From Actinokineospora sp. NBRC 105648 (GTDB lineage Bacteria; Actinomycetota; Actinomycetes; Mycobacteriales; Pseudonocardiaceae), in assembly GCF_030269645.1 (NCBI RefSeq), contig NZ_BSTR01000012.1, forward strand, positions 62,001 through 126,000: a stretch of 64,000 bases of DNA, given 5' to 3'. Below, one piece after another: positions 9,685-19,001 of the stretch. Each line of letters opens with the position of its first letter. Position 1 is the stretch's first letter. Made by a program: the position numbers and the translations under genes. The notes below the pieces were generated by a model. The model was not told where the DNA came from and searched no databases. It saw nothing but the letters and a program-made list of their open reading frames with translations.

Positions 9685-10647
9685 GTGGGCACACCCAAGG
9701 CCTCCGGGAACCGCACGCCGGGGTCCCGGCTGACCAAGGTCGCAGGCCTGGTCGTGCTGGTCGCCCTCGGCGCCAGCGGCTGCTCGACCGACGAGGTCCT
9801 GCGGTTCGGCTGGCCGGAGGGCGTGACCCCGCAGGCCGACCGGATGCGCGAGTTCTGGACCTGGTCCGTGGTCGCCGCGCTGGTCATCGGTGTGATCACC
9901 TGGGCGCTCATCCTGTGGCCGGTGCTGGCCCACCGCAAGCGCGGGGACACCCTACCCAAGCAGTTCCAGTACAACCACTTCCTGGAGTGGATCTACACCG
10001 GCATCCCGGTCGTGATCGTGGTCGTGCTGTTCTACTTCACCGCCACCACGCAGAACTACGTGCAGGCCGAGTCCGACGACCCGGACGTCACCGTGGACGT
10101 GCTGGCCTTCCAGTGGAACTGGCAGTTCGAGTACAAGTCCTACAAGAACACCAAGGGCGCGCTGGAGATCCCGATGTCCCCGGAGGGCGCCCAGAACGTC
10201 GCCACCGTGGGCAGTTCGGCCGAGGTCCCGCTGCTGGTGCTGCCGACCAACCGCAAGATCCACTACAAGCTGCACTCGCGCGACGTCATCCACTCGTTCT
10301 TCGTGCCGGAGTTCCTGTTCAAGCGGGACGTCTTCCCGAAGCCGGAGCGCAACAACCAGGACTCGACGTTCGAGAACACCATCGACCGCACCGGGTCCTT
10401 CGTCGGCCGCTGCGCCGAGCTGTGCGGCACCTACCACGCGGTGATGAACTTCGAGGTCCGCGCGCTGACGCCGGAGCTGTTCGACCAGTACATGGGGCTG
10501 CGGGCAAAGGTGAACCCGAAGACCGGCAAGGGCTACACCGCGGCCGAGGCGCTCACCCAGATGAACTGCGGCGAGCTGTGCACGCCCACCTCGGTGACCA
10601 CTAAGCCGTTCAACACCGACCGCACCCTGCGCACGGCGTCCAACTGA
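9685..10647 (+). CDS. ctaC: cytochrome c oxidase subunit II
   Basis: A 320-residue aa3 oxidase subunit II. It has a lipoprotein-type signal peptide (LVALGASGC lipobox), two transmembrane helices (residues roughly 55-80 and 105-125) and a periplasmic cupredoxin domain. The CuA ligands are visible: His in RDVIHSFF, then GRCAELCGTYHAVM with two Cys, His and Met. It accepts electrons from the bcc complex. GTG 9685 has GGAGGAG nine bases upstream. ctaF follows after 47 bp, so the pair is an operon, as Rv2200c-Rv2199c. Confidence 0.95.
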   Translation: MGTPKASGNRTPGSRLTKVAGLVVLVALGASGCSTDEVLRFGWPEGVTPQADRMREFWTWSVVAALVIGVITWALILWPVLAHRKRGDTLPKQFQYNHFLEWIYTGIPVVIVVVLFYFTATTQNYVQAESDDPDVTVDVLAFQWNWQFEYKSYKNTKGALEIPMSPEGAQNVATVGSSAEVPLLVLPTNRKIHYKLHSRDVIHSFFVPEFLFKRDVFPKPERNNQDSTFENTIDRTGSFVGRCAELCGTYHAVMNFEVRALTPELFDQYMGLRAKVNPKTGKGYTAAEALTQMNCGELCTPTSVTTKPFNTDRTLRTASN

Positions 10648-10694
10648 GACGTCCACAGCGGACTTGAGAGCCTTCTGGTGAATGTGAGGACAGC

Positions 10695-11096
10695 ATGAAG
10701 GTCGAAGCCAGGCTCTTCGATATCACGACCGGCTTCTTCTTTCTCTCGGCCATCGTCTACGGGCTGTGGGCCAAGGAGCCGGTGGGCACCGTCGGCCTGA
10801 TCCTGACCGGCGGGCTCTCGCTGATCGTCGGGTCGTACTTCCACTTCGTCGCCCGGCGGCTGGAGCAGCGCCCGGAGGACAACCCGGACGCTGAGGTCAG
10901 CGACGGCGCGGGCGAGCTGGGCTTCTTCAGCCCGGGCAGCTACTGGCCGGTGGCGCTGGCCGCCTCGGCCGCCACGGCGGGCTTCGCGATGGCGTTCTGG
11001 CAGATCTGGCTGCTGGTCATCGCCATCGTGCTGGTGCTGATCACCGTGGGCGGCCTGGTCTTCGAGTACCACACCCGGCCCAACAGCACGGACTAG
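10695..11096 (+). CDS. ctaF: actinobacterial cytochrome c oxidase subunit IV
   Basis: A 133-residue membrane protein matching the actinobacterial subunit IV (Rv2199c-like). It has two N-terminal helices (FDITTGFFFLSAIVYGLW and VGLILTGGLSLIVGSYF) and two C-terminal ones (WPVALAASAATAGFAMAF, IWLLVIAIVLVLITVGG), linked by an acidic loop. It is a structural subunit of the bcc-aa3 supercomplex. A terminator hairpin follows at 11150-11180. Confidence 0.92.
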   Translation: MKVEARLFDITTGFFFLSAIVYGLWAKEPVGTVGLILTGGLSLIVGSYFHFVARRLEQRPEDNPDAEVSDGAGELGFFSPGSYWPVALAASAATAGFAMAFWQIWLLVIAIVLVLITVGGLVFEYHTRPNSTD

Positions 11097-11149
11097 TCGA
11101 CCGGCTCGGTGAACGCGACCTGAGCCGCGAGACGACGCCGCGAGACGAC

Positions 11150-11180
11150 AAGGCCCCCTCCGCGACGCGGAGGGGGCCTT
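11150..11180. terminator. 15-bp hairpin between ctaF and trpD ends
   Basis: Arms 11150-11164 and 11166-11180 form a 15-bp inverted repeat followed by TTCGTCT. It lies between convergent genes and can act in both directions. Confidence 0.75.
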
Positions 11181-11194
11181 CGTCTGTCGTGGAC

Positions 11195-12229
11195 TCAGAG
11201 TTCCTGGGTGCGGGCGATCCAGCGGTCCAGCACCGCCGAGGCGGTGCCGGAGTCGATGGCGGCGCCCGCCTGGTCCAGCCCGGCCGCCAGGTCGCCGTGC
11301 AGGTCCCCGGTGAGGCCGCGGTAGGCCGCGATGGCGCCCGCGGCGTTGAGCACGACCGCGTCGCGCACCGGGCCCGCCTTGCCCGCCACCAGGTCGCGCA
11401 CGACCTGGGCGTTGAAGTCCGCGTCGCCGCCGGTGAGGTCGGCGGGCTGGGCAGGGGACACCCCCAGGCGGGCCGGGTCGACCTGGTCGACCCGCACGGT
11501 GCCGCCGGTGACCACCCAGGCCGTCGTGGTAGTCGTGGTGGTGATCTCGTCGAGGTTGTCGTCGCCGCGCACCACCAGCACGCTCGCGCCGCGTTCGGCG
11601 AAGACCTCGGCCACGATCGGCGCCATCCGCGCGTTCGCGCAGCCCACCAGCCCCGCCTTGGGCTGGGCCGGGTTGGTCAGCGGGCCGAGCACGTTGAACG
11701 CGGTGGGCACGCCCAGCTCGCGCCGGGGCGGGCCGGTGTAGCGGAACGCCGGGTGGAACGCGGGCGCGAAGCAGAACCCGATGCCCACCTCGCGCACCGT
11801 GGTGGCCACCCCGTCCGGGGTGAGCTCGATCTTGACGCCGAGCCGCTCCAGCACGTCGGCGGTGCCGCACTGCGAGGAGGCGGCCCGGTTGCCGTGCTTG
11901 ACCACCGGCACCCCCGCGGCCGCGGTGACCAGCGCCGCCATCGTGGAGATGTTGACCGTGTGGGCCTGGTCGCCGCCGGTGCCGACCACGTCGACGGCGT
12001 GCCCGTCGATGGGCACCAGCCGGGCGTGCGCGAGCATGCCCCTGGCCATGCCCGCGACCTCGGCCGCGGTCTCGCCCTTGGCCCGCAGGGCGACCGCGAA
12101 GCCCGCGATCTGCGCCGGGGTCGCGGCGCCGGACATGATCTGGTCCATCGCCCACGCGGTCTCGTCCGCGGTCAGGTCGACGCGCTCGATGAGCTGGTTG
12201 AGCAGGGCCTTCCAGGATGGCTGCGCCAT
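11195..12229 (-). CDS. trpD: anthranilate phosphoribosyltransferase
   Basis: A 344-residue TrpD (Rv2192c position). It shows the PRPP-binding [22 protein letters not shown], the anthranilate-site [18 protein letters not shown], and NVLGPLTNP. It makes phosphoribosyl-anthranilate, the second committed step of tryptophan synthesis. A run of seven threonines ([11 protein letters not shown], near residue 225) replaces the usual short TTT/TT motif of the family. It is the third gene of an operon with the receiver-like and 148-residue genes (7-bp gap to the former). Confidence 0.94.
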   Translation of the reverse strand: MAQPSWKALLNQLIERVDLTADETAWAMDQIMSGAATPAQIAGFAVALRAKGETAAEVAGMARGMLAHARLVPIDGHAVDVVGTGGDQAHTVNISTMAALVTAAAGVPVVKHGNRAASSQCGTADVLERLGVKIELTPDGVATTVREVGIGFCFAPAFHPAFRYTGPPRRELGVPTAFNVLGPLTNPAQPKAGLVGCANARMAPIVAEVFAERGASVLVVRGDDNLDEITTTTTTTAWVVTGGTVRVDQVDPARLGVSPAQPADLTGGDADFNAQVVRDLVAGKAGPVRDAVVLNAAGAIAAYRGLTGDLHGDLAAGLDQAGAAIDSGTASAVLDRWIARTQEL

Positions 12230-12236
12230 GCCAGGC

Positions 12237-12647
12237 TCAGCCCCGCACCAGCGGCAGCCGCTTCGCGCGCAGCACGTCGGCGACGGTCTCGGCCGCGGTC
12301 AGCGGGTCGAGCGGGTGCACCAGCACCGCGTCGGCCTGCGACCAGGTGGCCAGCCAGCGGTCGTCCTTGCGGCGCACCGCGATGACGATCGGCGGGCAGT
12401 CGGTGATCTCGTTCTTGAGCTGGCGGGACAGGCCGATGCCCCCGGTCGGCTGCGCCTCGCCGTCGAGGATGGCGAGATCGATGTCACCGGCGTCCATCGC
12501 CATCAGCACCTCGGACACCGTGCCCACCTCCAGGTAGGCGACCCGACCGACGTCGGCGGCCGGGCGGCGCCCGACGGCTGTGACGATGGTCTCCCGCACC
12601 TCGGGCCGGTGGCTGAACACGAGGATCTTCAGCGGTGTGGTGCTCAT
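12237..12647 (-). CDS. receiver-like protein with degenerate phosphorylation site
   Basis: A 136-residue protein with the alternating beta/alpha pattern of a response-regulator receiver domain and no output domain. Asp62 (AILDGE) sits at the phospho-acceptor position. The acidic pair after strand 1 is replaced by Ser-His ([10 protein letters not shown]), and the conserved Lys before the last cis-Pro is His111 (VLVHPLDP). It may therefore act as a pseudo-receiver that binds partners without normal phosphorylation. It sits between a hypothetical gene and trpD in one operon; GAAGGA precedes the ATG. Confidence 0.72.
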   Translation of the reverse strand: MSTTPLKILVFSHRPEVRETIVTAVGRRPAADVGRVAYLEVGTVSEVLMAMDAGDIDLAILDGEAQPTGGIGLSRQLKNEITDCPPIVIAVRRKDDRWLATWSQADAVLVHPLDPLTAAETVADVLRAKRLPLVRG

Positions 12648-12661
12648 GCAAGCGTCCTTCG

Positions 12662-13108
12662 CTAGGCCAGGTCGGGTGCGTCGATGTTATCGGTCTCACG
12701 TCCGCTGGTCTGCAAGACGTCCCAGCCGAGGGCGGTGCCGCCGAGCCGCTGGGCCAGGCTCGCCATCCTGGACCGCTCCTGCGCGCAGTGCAGGGCGTCC
12801 ACCAGTTGCACGCGAAGCGCCGCGACCGGGCTGAGATCACCTTCCGGCGGACCGTTCTCCCGCAGTACGTAGCCGTCTTGAGCGATCAACCGGGCCGCCT
12901 CGTCGACCCGGTCGGCGGGCAGGCGCAAGTGGTGCCGCAGCACCGCCTGGTCACCGGCCCGCAGCGCCGTCGCGCGGGCCAGCGCGGCCGAGGGCGCCTC
13001 GGCGTCGTCGAAGGACGCCGCGACGACCGCCAGACCCGGGTCGTCGGTGGTCAACTCGGGGGTTCGCGACCCGGTGAACAGGGCCCGAACCCGGGCGAGA
13101 AACCCCAT
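12662..13108 (-). CDS. hypothetical protein, first gene of the trpD operon
   Basis: A 148-residue soluble, mostly helical protein with no recognised domain. The N-terminus is amphipathic and basic ([15 protein letters not shown]); conserved-looking segments include [32 protein letters not shown] cut by short loops. ATG 13108 follows GGAAAGG. Only 14 bp separate it from the receiver-like gene and it diverges from ctaE. I do not recognise a function. Confidence 0.7.
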   Translation of the reverse strand: MGFLARVRALFTGSRTPELTTDDPGLAVVAASFDDAEAPSAALARATALRAGDQAVLRHHLRLPADRVDEAARLIAQDGYVLRENGPPEGDLSPVAALRVQLVDALHCAQERSRMASLAQRLGGTALGWDVLQTSGRETDNIDAPDLA

Positions 13109-13187
13109 GTAGCCGCCTTTCCGGACGTATCGAAGGTGTGACGCGGTCTACTCACGACCCGACCGGGCAGGCCCGGTACTCGCAAGA

Positions 13188-13193
13188 CATAAT
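13188..13193 (+). promoter_or_regulatory. -10 box of the ctaE-qcrCAB promoter
   Basis: CATAAT at 13188-13193 is followed by 7 nt and the GTG at 13201, giving a leaderless ctaE transcript. The in-frame ATG at 13192 overlaps this box and is not favoured as the start. Confidence 0.55.
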
Positions 13194-13200
13194 GCGACGC

Positions 13201-13836
13201 GTGACTGCAGCAGCGCCCTCCATTGGCCAGCGTGTGCACTCGCTGAACCGGCCGAACATGGTCAGCGTCGGCACCATCGTGTGGCTCTCCAGCGAGCTGA
13301 TGTTCTTCGCCGGGCTCTTCGCCATGTTCTTCACCGTCAAGGCGCAGAACGTCGGCCCCAACGGCGAGGCGCTGTCCTGGCCGCCGCCGCTGGAGATCGG
13401 CGGCGAGGCCATTCACCTGAACGTGCCGTACGCGCTGCCGTTCACCATCATCCTGGTGGCCTCGTCGTTCACCTGCCAGCTCGGCGTGTTCGCCGCCGAG
13501 AAGGGCGACGTGTTCGGCCTGCGCCGCTGGTACCTGGCGACGCTGGTGCTGGGCGCGATCTTCGTCGGCGGCCAGGCCATCGAGTACCACAACCTGGTCA
13601 GCGAGGGCGTGACCATCCCGTCCGGGGCGTTCGGGACGGTCTTCTACCTCACCACCGGCTTCCACGGCCTGCACGTCATCGGCGGTCTGATCGCCTTCGG
13701 GTACCTGCTCATCCGCACCCGGCTGAGCAAGTTCACCCCGGCGCAGGCCACCTCGGCGATCGTGGTCTCGTACTACTGGCACTTCGTCGACGTCGTCTGG
13801 ATCGGCCTCTTCGCCGTCATCTACCTCGTGCCATGA
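13201..13836 (+). CDS. ctaE: cytochrome c oxidase subunit III
   Basis: A 211-residue heme-copper oxidase subunit III with five transmembrane helices (actinobacterial short form). The [17 protein letters not shown] opening and the Glu-bearing [19 protein letters not shown] segments fit the family (Rv2193). GTG 13201 is preferred because [10 protein letters not shown] is the usual start and a CATAAT box is 7 nt upstream. It heads the ctaE-qcrC-qcrA-qcrB operon. Confidence 0.94.
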   Translation: MTAAAPSIGQRVHSLNRPNMVSVGTIVWLSSELMFFAGLFAMFFTVKAQNVGPNGEALSWPPPLEIGGEAIHLNVPYALPFTIILVASSFTCQLGVFAAEKGDVFGLRRWYLATLVLGAIFVGGQAIEYHNLVSEGVTIPSGAFGTVFYLTTGFHGLHVIGGLIAFGYLLIRTRLSKFTPAQATSAIVVSYYWHFVDVVWIGLFAVIYLVP

Positions 13837-13894
13837 GGCAGGCCCACCACCACAGCTTCGCTGAGCCCGAACCGACAGCAAGGGTTGCCGTTCA

Positions 13895-14695
13895 ATGATC
13901 AAGAAACTACGGAGCCGCGGCAGCAAGCTGCGCAGGCGGGTGGCCGGACTGCTGGCCCTCGGGTTCGCGCTGATGTCGGTCGGCGTCCTGTACTCCGCCT
14001 TCGCCCCGCAGGCGCCGGTGGCCCAGGCCCAGGGCGACTCGGCCCAGGTCCGCCAGGGCGAGCTGGTCTACAACAAGACCTGCATCAGCTGCCACGGCGC
14101 CAACCTCGAGGGCGTCACCGACCGCGGTCCCAGCCTGATCGGCATCGGCGAGGCCTCGGTCTACTTCCAGACCGCCACCGGGCGGATGCCCGCGGTGCGC
14201 CAGGAAGCCCAGGCCGAGCGCAAGCCCCCGAAGCTGAGCCCGGAGGAGATCGACCAGGTCAGCGCGTTCGTCCAGGCCCACGGCGGCGGCACCACGCTGC
14301 CCAAGGAGTCCGGCAGCCAGCTGGTCGGCGACAACCCGGCGCGCGGCGGCGAGCTGTTCCGGCTCAACTGCGCCTCCTGCCACAACTTCACCGGCCGCGG
14401 CGGAGCGCTGTCCTCGGGCAAGTACGCCCCCGCGCTCGACGGCGTCACCGAGACCGAGATCTACGCCGCGATGCTCACCGGCCCGCAGAACATGCCGAAG
14501 TTCTCCGACCGGCAGCTCACGCCGGAGGAGAAGAAGGACATCGTCGCCTACGTCAAGTCGGTGACCGACGGCAACAACAACCCCGGCGGCAACCCGATCG
14601 GCGGACTCGGGCCGCAGTCCGAGGGCCTGATCGCATTCATCGTGGGGATCGCCGCGCTGGTCGGCATCACCCTCTGGATTGGGGCGAAAGCATGA
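13895..14695 (+). CDS. qcrC: cytochrome bcc complex diheme cytochrome c subunit
   Basis: A 266-residue membrane-anchored diheme cytochrome c. Two heme-binding CXXCH motifs are present (CISCH and CASCH), each with a later Met ligand candidate (ATGRMPA, PQNMPKF). It has an N-terminal transmembrane segment and a C-terminal helix (LIAFIVGIAALVGITLW). It passes electrons straight to subunit II in the actinobacterial supercomplex, replacing a soluble cytochrome c. Its stop overlaps the qcrA start (ATGA). Confidence 0.95.
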   Translation: MIKKLRSRGSKLRRRVAGLLALGFALMSVGVLYSAFAPQAPVAQAQGDSAQVRQGELVYNKTCISCHGANLEGVTDRGPSLIGIGEASVYFQTATGRMPAVRQEAQAERKPPKLSPEEIDQVSAFVQAHGGGTTLPKESGSQLVGDNPARGGELFRLNCASCHNFTGRGGALSSGKYAPALDGVTETEIYAAMLTGPQNMPKFSDRQLTPEEKKDIVAYVKSVTDGNNNPGGNPIGGLGPQSEGLIAFIVGIAALVGITLWIGAKA

Positions 14696-15825
14696 GTTCC
14701 ACCAACCCCCCGGAGCTGCCGAGCGAGGAGGAGCTCGCCGCGATGTCCCGCGAGGACCTCGTCCGGCTGGGCGCCAAGCTCGACGGTGTCGAGTTCATCG
14801 AGTACCCGGACCCGTGGCCGGTCAAGGGCACCCGCGCGGAGAAGCGCGCCGAGCGCCTGGTGGCGCTGTGGTTCCTGATCGCCGCCGCCGCGGGCCTGGC
14901 GTTCGTCGGGATCTTCCTGTTCTGGCCGTCGGCCTACACCGCGCCGGGCACCGACGGGTACACCCTGTACTCGCTCTACACCCCGCTGATCGGCGCCACG
15001 CTCGGCCTGTCCGTGCTGGCGGTCGGCGTGGGCGCGCTGCTCTACACCAAGAAGTTCATCCCGCACGAGGTCGCGGTGCAGGACCGGCACGACGGCGGCT
15101 CGTCCGAACTGGACAAGGCCACGATCGTCGCCGAGCTGTCCGACGCGGGCAACCGCAGCACCATCGCCCGCCGGTCGCTGATCAAGCGCACCGCGGGCCT
15201 GGGCGCCGGCGCGATGGGCCTGGGCGTGGGCGTGTTCGCCCTCGGCGGCCTGGTGCGCGACCCGTGGGCGCAGACCGACTCCGAGAACTCGCTGTGGCAC
15301 ACCGGCTGGAAGTCCGACAACGGCGAGCGGGTCTACCTGCGCCGCGCGACCGGCGACCCCGAGGAGGTCGCGCTGGTCAAGCCGTCCGACTTGGACGCCG
15401 GTGGCATGGAGACGGTCTTCCCGTTCCGCGAGTCCGAGCGCAAGGACCACGAGGCACTGTCCAAGGCGCTCAAGCGCTCGGACAACCCGGTCATGCTGAT
15501 CCGGCTGCGCCCGGAGGACGGCCGCAAGGTCATCAAGCACCAGGGCCAAGAGGACTTCAACTACGGCGACTACTACGCGTACACGAAGATCTGCAGCCAC
15601 CTCGGCTGCCCGACCTCGCTCTACGAGCAGCGGACCAACCGGATCCTGTGCCCGTGCCACCAGTCGCAGTTCAACGCGCTGGAGTACTGCAAGCCCATCT
15701 TCGGCCCGGCGACGCGCAAGCTGGCCCAGCTTCCCATCGCGGTTGACGAGGAAACTGGTTACCTTTATGCAAGGAGCGATTTCACCGAGCCGGTGGGGCC
15801 GGCATTTTGGGAGCGTAAGTCATGA
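14692..15825 (+). CDS. qcrA: Rieske iron-sulfur subunit of the bcc complex
   Basis: A 377-residue actinobacterial Rieske subunit. Three hydrophobic segments (about residues 60-85, 100-120 and 165-190) precede the soluble domain; the third follows twin arginines (ARRSLIKRT), fitting Tat-dependent insertion. The 2Fe-2S ligands are Cys and His in CSHLGC and CPCHQSQF. The ATG at 14692 overlaps the qcrC stop, and the TGA at 15823-15825 overlaps the qcrB start. Confidence 0.95.
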   Translation: MSSTNPPELPSEEELAAMSREDLVRLGAKLDGVEFIEYPDPWPVKGTRAEKRAERLVALWFLIAAAAGLAFVGIFLFWPSAYTAPGTDGYTLYSLYTPLIGATLGLSVLAVGVGALLYTKKFIPHEVAVQDRHDGGSSELDKATIVAELSDAGNRSTIARRSLIKRTAGLGAGAMGLGVGVFALGGLVRDPWAQTDSENSLWHTGWKSDNGERVYLRRATGDPEEVALVKPSDLDAGGMETVFPFRESERKDHEALSKALKRSDNPVMLIRLRPEDGRKVIKHQGQEDFNYGDYYAYTKICSHLGCPTSLYEQRTNRILCPCHQSQFNALEYCKPIFGPATRKLAQLPIAVDEETGYLYARSDFTEPVGPAFWERKS

Positions 15826-17504
15826 GCGCCATCACATCTCCCACGAAGCCCGACAACCTCGCCTCCCGCGCTGCGGGCGGCGCGGCTAAGTGGGCGGACG
15901 ACCGGTACCACCTGGCCGGTGGCATGCGCCGCCAGCTCAACAAGGTCTTCCCGACGCACTGGTCGTTCCTGCTCGGTGAGATCGCGCTCTACAGCTTCAT
16001 CGTGCTGCTGCTCACGGGCACCTACCTGGCGCTGTTCTTCGACCCCTCCATGCAGGAGGTCGTCTACCAGGGGTCGTTCAACAACCTGCGCGGCCTGGAG
16101 ATGTCCCGGGCCTACGAGTCCACGCTGATCATCAGCTTCGACGTGCGCGGCGGCCTGTTCGCCCGGCAGATGCACCACTGGGCGGCGCTGCTGTTCATGG
16201 CCGCGATCGTCACGCACATGTTCCGGGTGTTCTTCACCGGCGCGTTCCGGCGCCCGCGTGAGGTCAACTGGGTCATCGGCGTGCTGCTGTTCCTGCTCGG
16301 CGCCACCGAGGGCTTCGCCGGCTATTCGCTGCCCGACGACCTGCTCTCCGGCGCGGGCCTGCGGATCATGTCCGGTCTGATCCTGTCGATCCCGGTGCTG
16401 GGCACCTGGGTGCACTGGCTGCTCTTCGGCAGCGAGTTCCCCGGCGAGGACATCGTGCCGCGGCTCTACACCGCGCACATCGTGCTCATCCCGGGCATCC
16501 TGCTGGCGCTGATCGGCATCCACCTCGCGCTGGTCTGGTACCAGAAGCACACCCAGTTCCCGGGCGTGCGGCGCAAGGAGACCAACGTCGTCGGCGTGCG
16601 GATCATGCCGGTGTTCGCGGTCAAGGGCGGCGCGTTCATGGCCGTCGTGGTCGGCGTCACCGCCGCGATGGGCGGGCTCTTCCAGATCAACCCGATCTGG
16701 AACTTCGGGCCGTTCAACGCCTCGCACATCTCCGCGGGCACGGTGCCCGACTGGTACATGGGCTGGACCGACGGGCTGATCCGGCTCTGGCCCGCCTGGG
16801 AGGTCTACCTCGGGAACTACACGATCCCGGCGGCCTTCTTCCCGTTCATGCTGGGCCTGCCGCTGCTCGGCGGCATCGCGGCGGCCTACCCGTGGATCGA
16901 GCGCAAGTTCACCAAGGACTACGCCCACCACAACCTGCTGCAGCGACCGCGCGACGTCCCGGTCCGCACCAGCCTGGGCATCATGGCGATCACCTACTTC
17001 ATGGTCTCGCTGCTCTCGGCGGCCAACGACGTGCTCGCCGACAAGTTCGACATCTCGCTGAACGCGACCACCTGGATGGGCCGGATCGGCCTGCTGGTGC
17101 TGCCGCCGCTGGCGTACTTCATCACCTACCGGCTCTGCATCGGCCTGCAGCGCTCCGACCGCGAGGTGCTCGAGCACGGCGTGGAGACCGGCATCATCAA
17201 GCGGCTGCCGCACGGTGAGTTCATCGAGGTCCACCAGCCGCTGGGCCCGGTGGACGACCACGGCCACCCGATCGCGCTGGAGTACCAGGGCGCGCCGGTG
17301 CCGAAGAAGATGAACAAGCTCGGCTCGGCCGGTGCGCCGGTGCAGGGCTCGTGGCTGACGCCGGACCCGCCGGAGGAGACCGCGGCCCTGGCCAGGGCGC
17401 GCGCCGCCCAGCACGTCGGGCACGCCTCGCCCGCCGAGCTGGAGGCGGGGCCGAACGAGACCGGTCAGCACGTCGCGACCGACGACTCGACGAACAAGAT
17501 CTAG
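15822..17504 (+). CDS. qcrB: cytochrome b subunit of the bcc complex
   Basis: A 560-residue cytochrome b with about eight transmembrane helices. The heme ligands lie in [24 protein letters not shown] (first His pair) and in the fourth helix ([30 protein letters not shown]). The quinol-site PEWY is replaced by PDWYMGW, as in actinobacteria. The C-terminal extension is charged and cytoplasmic. It is the target family of Q203-type drugs. A terminator hairpin follows. Confidence 0.96.
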   Translation: MSAITSPTKPDNLASRAAGGAAKWADDRYHLAGGMRRQLNKVFPTHWSFLLGEIALYSFIVLLLTGTYLALFFDPSMQEVVYQGSFNNLRGLEMSRAYESTLIISFDVRGGLFARQMHHWAALLFMAAIVTHMFRVFFTGAFRRPREVNWVIGVLLFLLGATEGFAGYSLPDDLLSGAGLRIMSGLILSIPVLGTWVHWLLFGSEFPGEDIVPRLYTAHIVLIPGILLALIGIHLALVWYQKHTQFPGVRRKETNVVGVRIMPVFAVKGGAFMAVVVGVTAAMGGLFQINPIWNFGPFNASHISAGTVPDWYMGWTDGLIRLWPAWEVYLGNYTIPAAFFPFMLGLPLLGGIAAAYPWIERKFTKDYAHHNLLQRPRDVPVRTSLGIMAITYFMVSLLSAANDVLADKFDISLNATTWMGRIGLLVLPPLAYFITYRLCIGLQRSDREVLEHGVETGIIKRLPHGEFIEVHQPLGPVDDHGHPIALEYQGAPVPKKMNKLGSAGAPVQGSWLTPDPPEETAALARARAAQHVGHASPAELEAGPNETGQHVATDDSTNKI

Positions 17505-17519
17505 CAGGTCACCAGCGTG

Positions 17520-17556
17520 GGGGCGGCACCCGATCGAGTGGGGTGCCGCCCCTTCG
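17520..17556 (+). terminator. terminator of the ctaE-qcrCAB operon
   Basis: GGGGCGGCACCC (17520-17531) pairs with GGGTGCCGCCCC (17541-17552) around a 9-nt loop, followed by TTCG. It lies 16 bp after the qcrB stop. Confidence 0.8.
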
Positions 17557-17595
17557 CGTTGGCGCAGCTCACTGCCCCGTGACGGGATTTCGCGA

Positions 17596-17601
17596 TAGCC
17601 T
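17596..17601 (+). promoter_or_regulatory. -10 box of a leaderless promoter for the beta-lactamase-like lipoprotein gene
   Basis: TAGCCT is followed by 6 nt and the GTG at 17608, with no Shine-Dalgarno sequence. Confidence 0.6.
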
Positions 17602-17607
17602 GCCGCG

Positions 17608-18603
17608 GTGATCCAGCCGGGCCTGCGCCGAGCGCGCGCGTACGCGGTGGCGGCGGGGCTGCTGCTCGCCGCCGGGTGCGGCTCGGCCGAGCCGTCGGCC
17701 GCCGCCCCGGCCCCGCCCAGCGCCGTCGCGACCAGCGTGCCTGTTCCGACCACCACGACCACGGCCCCGGCGGCCTCCGACGCCCCGGCGCCCGGCACCC
17801 AGGCGGCCCCTGTGACCACCACCTCGCCGACCCGGCCGGAGTGCGCGGGCCAGCCGTACCCGCGCTCGGGCTTCGACTGCGACTTCCAGCACCGGTTCGC
17901 CGCCGCCGAGGCCTACGTGGCCCGCAGGCCGGGCACGGTCGGCATCGTCGTGCGCGACCGGCAGACCGGGGCGGTCTGGCGCAACGGGCACGCGGGCGAC
18001 CTCACCTGGACCGCCTCGACGATCAAGCTGGCCATGGTGGTCGACCTGCTGCTGCGCGACCACGCGGGCAAGGTCTCGCTCACCGCCGCCGACCGCACCC
18101 AGCTCGACGCCATGCTGCACAGCTCCGACGACGACGCGGCCACCGCGCTGTGGGCCCGCTACGGCGGTGCCGACCACACGGCGTTCAACCAGGCCTTCCC
18201 CCGCTACGGGCTCACCTCGCTGCAGCCGCAGCGCGGGTACAGCAAGGTCTACCCGTACTGGGGCTTCCAGAAGTGCACCGCGGACGACCTGGACCGACTG
18301 ATCAACTACGTGCTGGACGAGCTGCCCGCCGCGGACCGCTCCTACATCCTCGACCACCTGCGCGCCGTCGCCCCGAACCAGCAGTGGGGCGTCTGGGGCG
18401 CGGGCCCGTCGGCCCGACCGGGCAACAAGGACGGCTGGTCCGAAGAGGACGGCGGCTGGGTGATGAACTCCGTCGGCTTCCTCGGCCCGGGCGAGCGCTA
18501 CACGCTCTCGATCATGAACAACCTGCGCGGCAAGGGCGGCTACGACGAGGGCAAGCAGACCGACACCGAGGTGGCCCGGCTGATCTTCGCCGGCCGGTTC
18601 TGA
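17608..18603 (+). CDS. lipoprotein with class A beta-lactamase-like fold
   Basis: A 331-residue predicted lipoprotein: signal peptide ending LLAAGC (Cys24), a Thr/Pro/Ala-rich spacer to about residue 75, then a serine-hydrolase domain. The motifs of class A beta-lactamases and PBP-like proteins are recognisable: Ser137-x-x-Lys140 (TASTIK), Ser173-Asp-Asp (SDN-like) and Lys274-Asp-Gly (KTG-like). M. tuberculosis LppW is a similar lipoprotein. Whether it hydrolyses beta-lactams, binds peptidoglycan or is inactive cannot be told. Start is the leaderless GTG 17608. Confidence 0.75.
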   Translation: MIQPGLRRARAYAVAAGLLLAAGCGSAEPSAAAPAPPSAVATSVPVPTTTTTAPAASDAPAPGTQAAPVTTTSPTRPECAGQPYPRSGFDCDFQHRFAAAEAYVARRPGTVGIVVRDRQTGAVWRNGHAGDLTWTASTIKLAMVVDLLLRDHAGKVSLTAADRTQLDAMLHSSDDDAATALWARYGGADHTAFNQAFPRYGLTSLQPQRGYSKVYPYWGFQKCTADDLDRLINYVLDELPAADRSYILDHLRAVAPNQQWGVWGAGPSARPGNKDGWSEEDGGWVMNSVGFLGPGERYTLSIMNNLRGKGGYDEGKQTDTEVARLIFAGRF

Positions 18604-18622
18604 CCGCTGGTCCGCTAGTCCG

Positions 18623-18901
18623 CTAGTCCTCACCCAGGTCGAACGCGGCATCGGTGTCGCGGCGCGAGTACGAGCGGAACGCGATGTGGGTGTCGGTGTC
18701 GAGCACGCCCGCCACCTTGCTGATCCGCCCCGGCACCAGCGTGGCCAGCTCCTCGTGCCCCTCCACCCGCACCACCGCGACCAGGTCGACGTCCCCGGCG
18801 CAGGAGTACACCTCGGCGACCCCCTCGATGTCGGCGATCGCTTGCGCGGTCTCGGGAATCCTGTCCGTCGCGGCGCTGATCAGCACGATCGCGGTGACCA
18901 T
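18623..18901 (-). CDS. stand-alone Lrp/AsnC effector-binding (RAM) domain protein
   Basis: A 92-residue protein with only the Lrp/AsnC ligand-binding ferredoxin-like domain (AIVLISAATDRIPETAQA, then VYSCAGDVDLVAVVRVEG and VLDTDTHIAF) and no DNA-binding part. Such proteins form ring oligomers that bind amino acids and can modulate full-length Lrp proteins. ATG 18901 follows GGAAGGA. It converges with the lipoprotein gene. Confidence 0.82.
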   Translation of the reverse strand: MVTAIVLISAATDRIPETAQAIADIEGVAEVYSCAGDVDLVAVVRVEGHEELATLVPGRISKVAGVLDTDTHIAFRSYSRRDTDAAFDLGED

Positions 18902-19001
18902 CCCAGCGGGTCCTTCCGGTCGAGTTGCCTCGTCCGGCCCAGCCTAGAGCAGCCCCGCCGCTAGGCTCGTGCCGCCGCGACCAGAGCGAGAGGACACCGG
19001 G

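Noticed and set aside
9423-9974. N-terminal extension of asnB
   Set aside because: The amidotransferase must begin Met-Cys; the GTG at 9422 gives this, and the extension runs antisense into ctaC.
13138-13200. Upstream starts for ctaE (ATG 13192 or earlier)
   Set aside because: They overlap the CATAAT box, and the family normally starts close to the TAAAPSIGQ segment.
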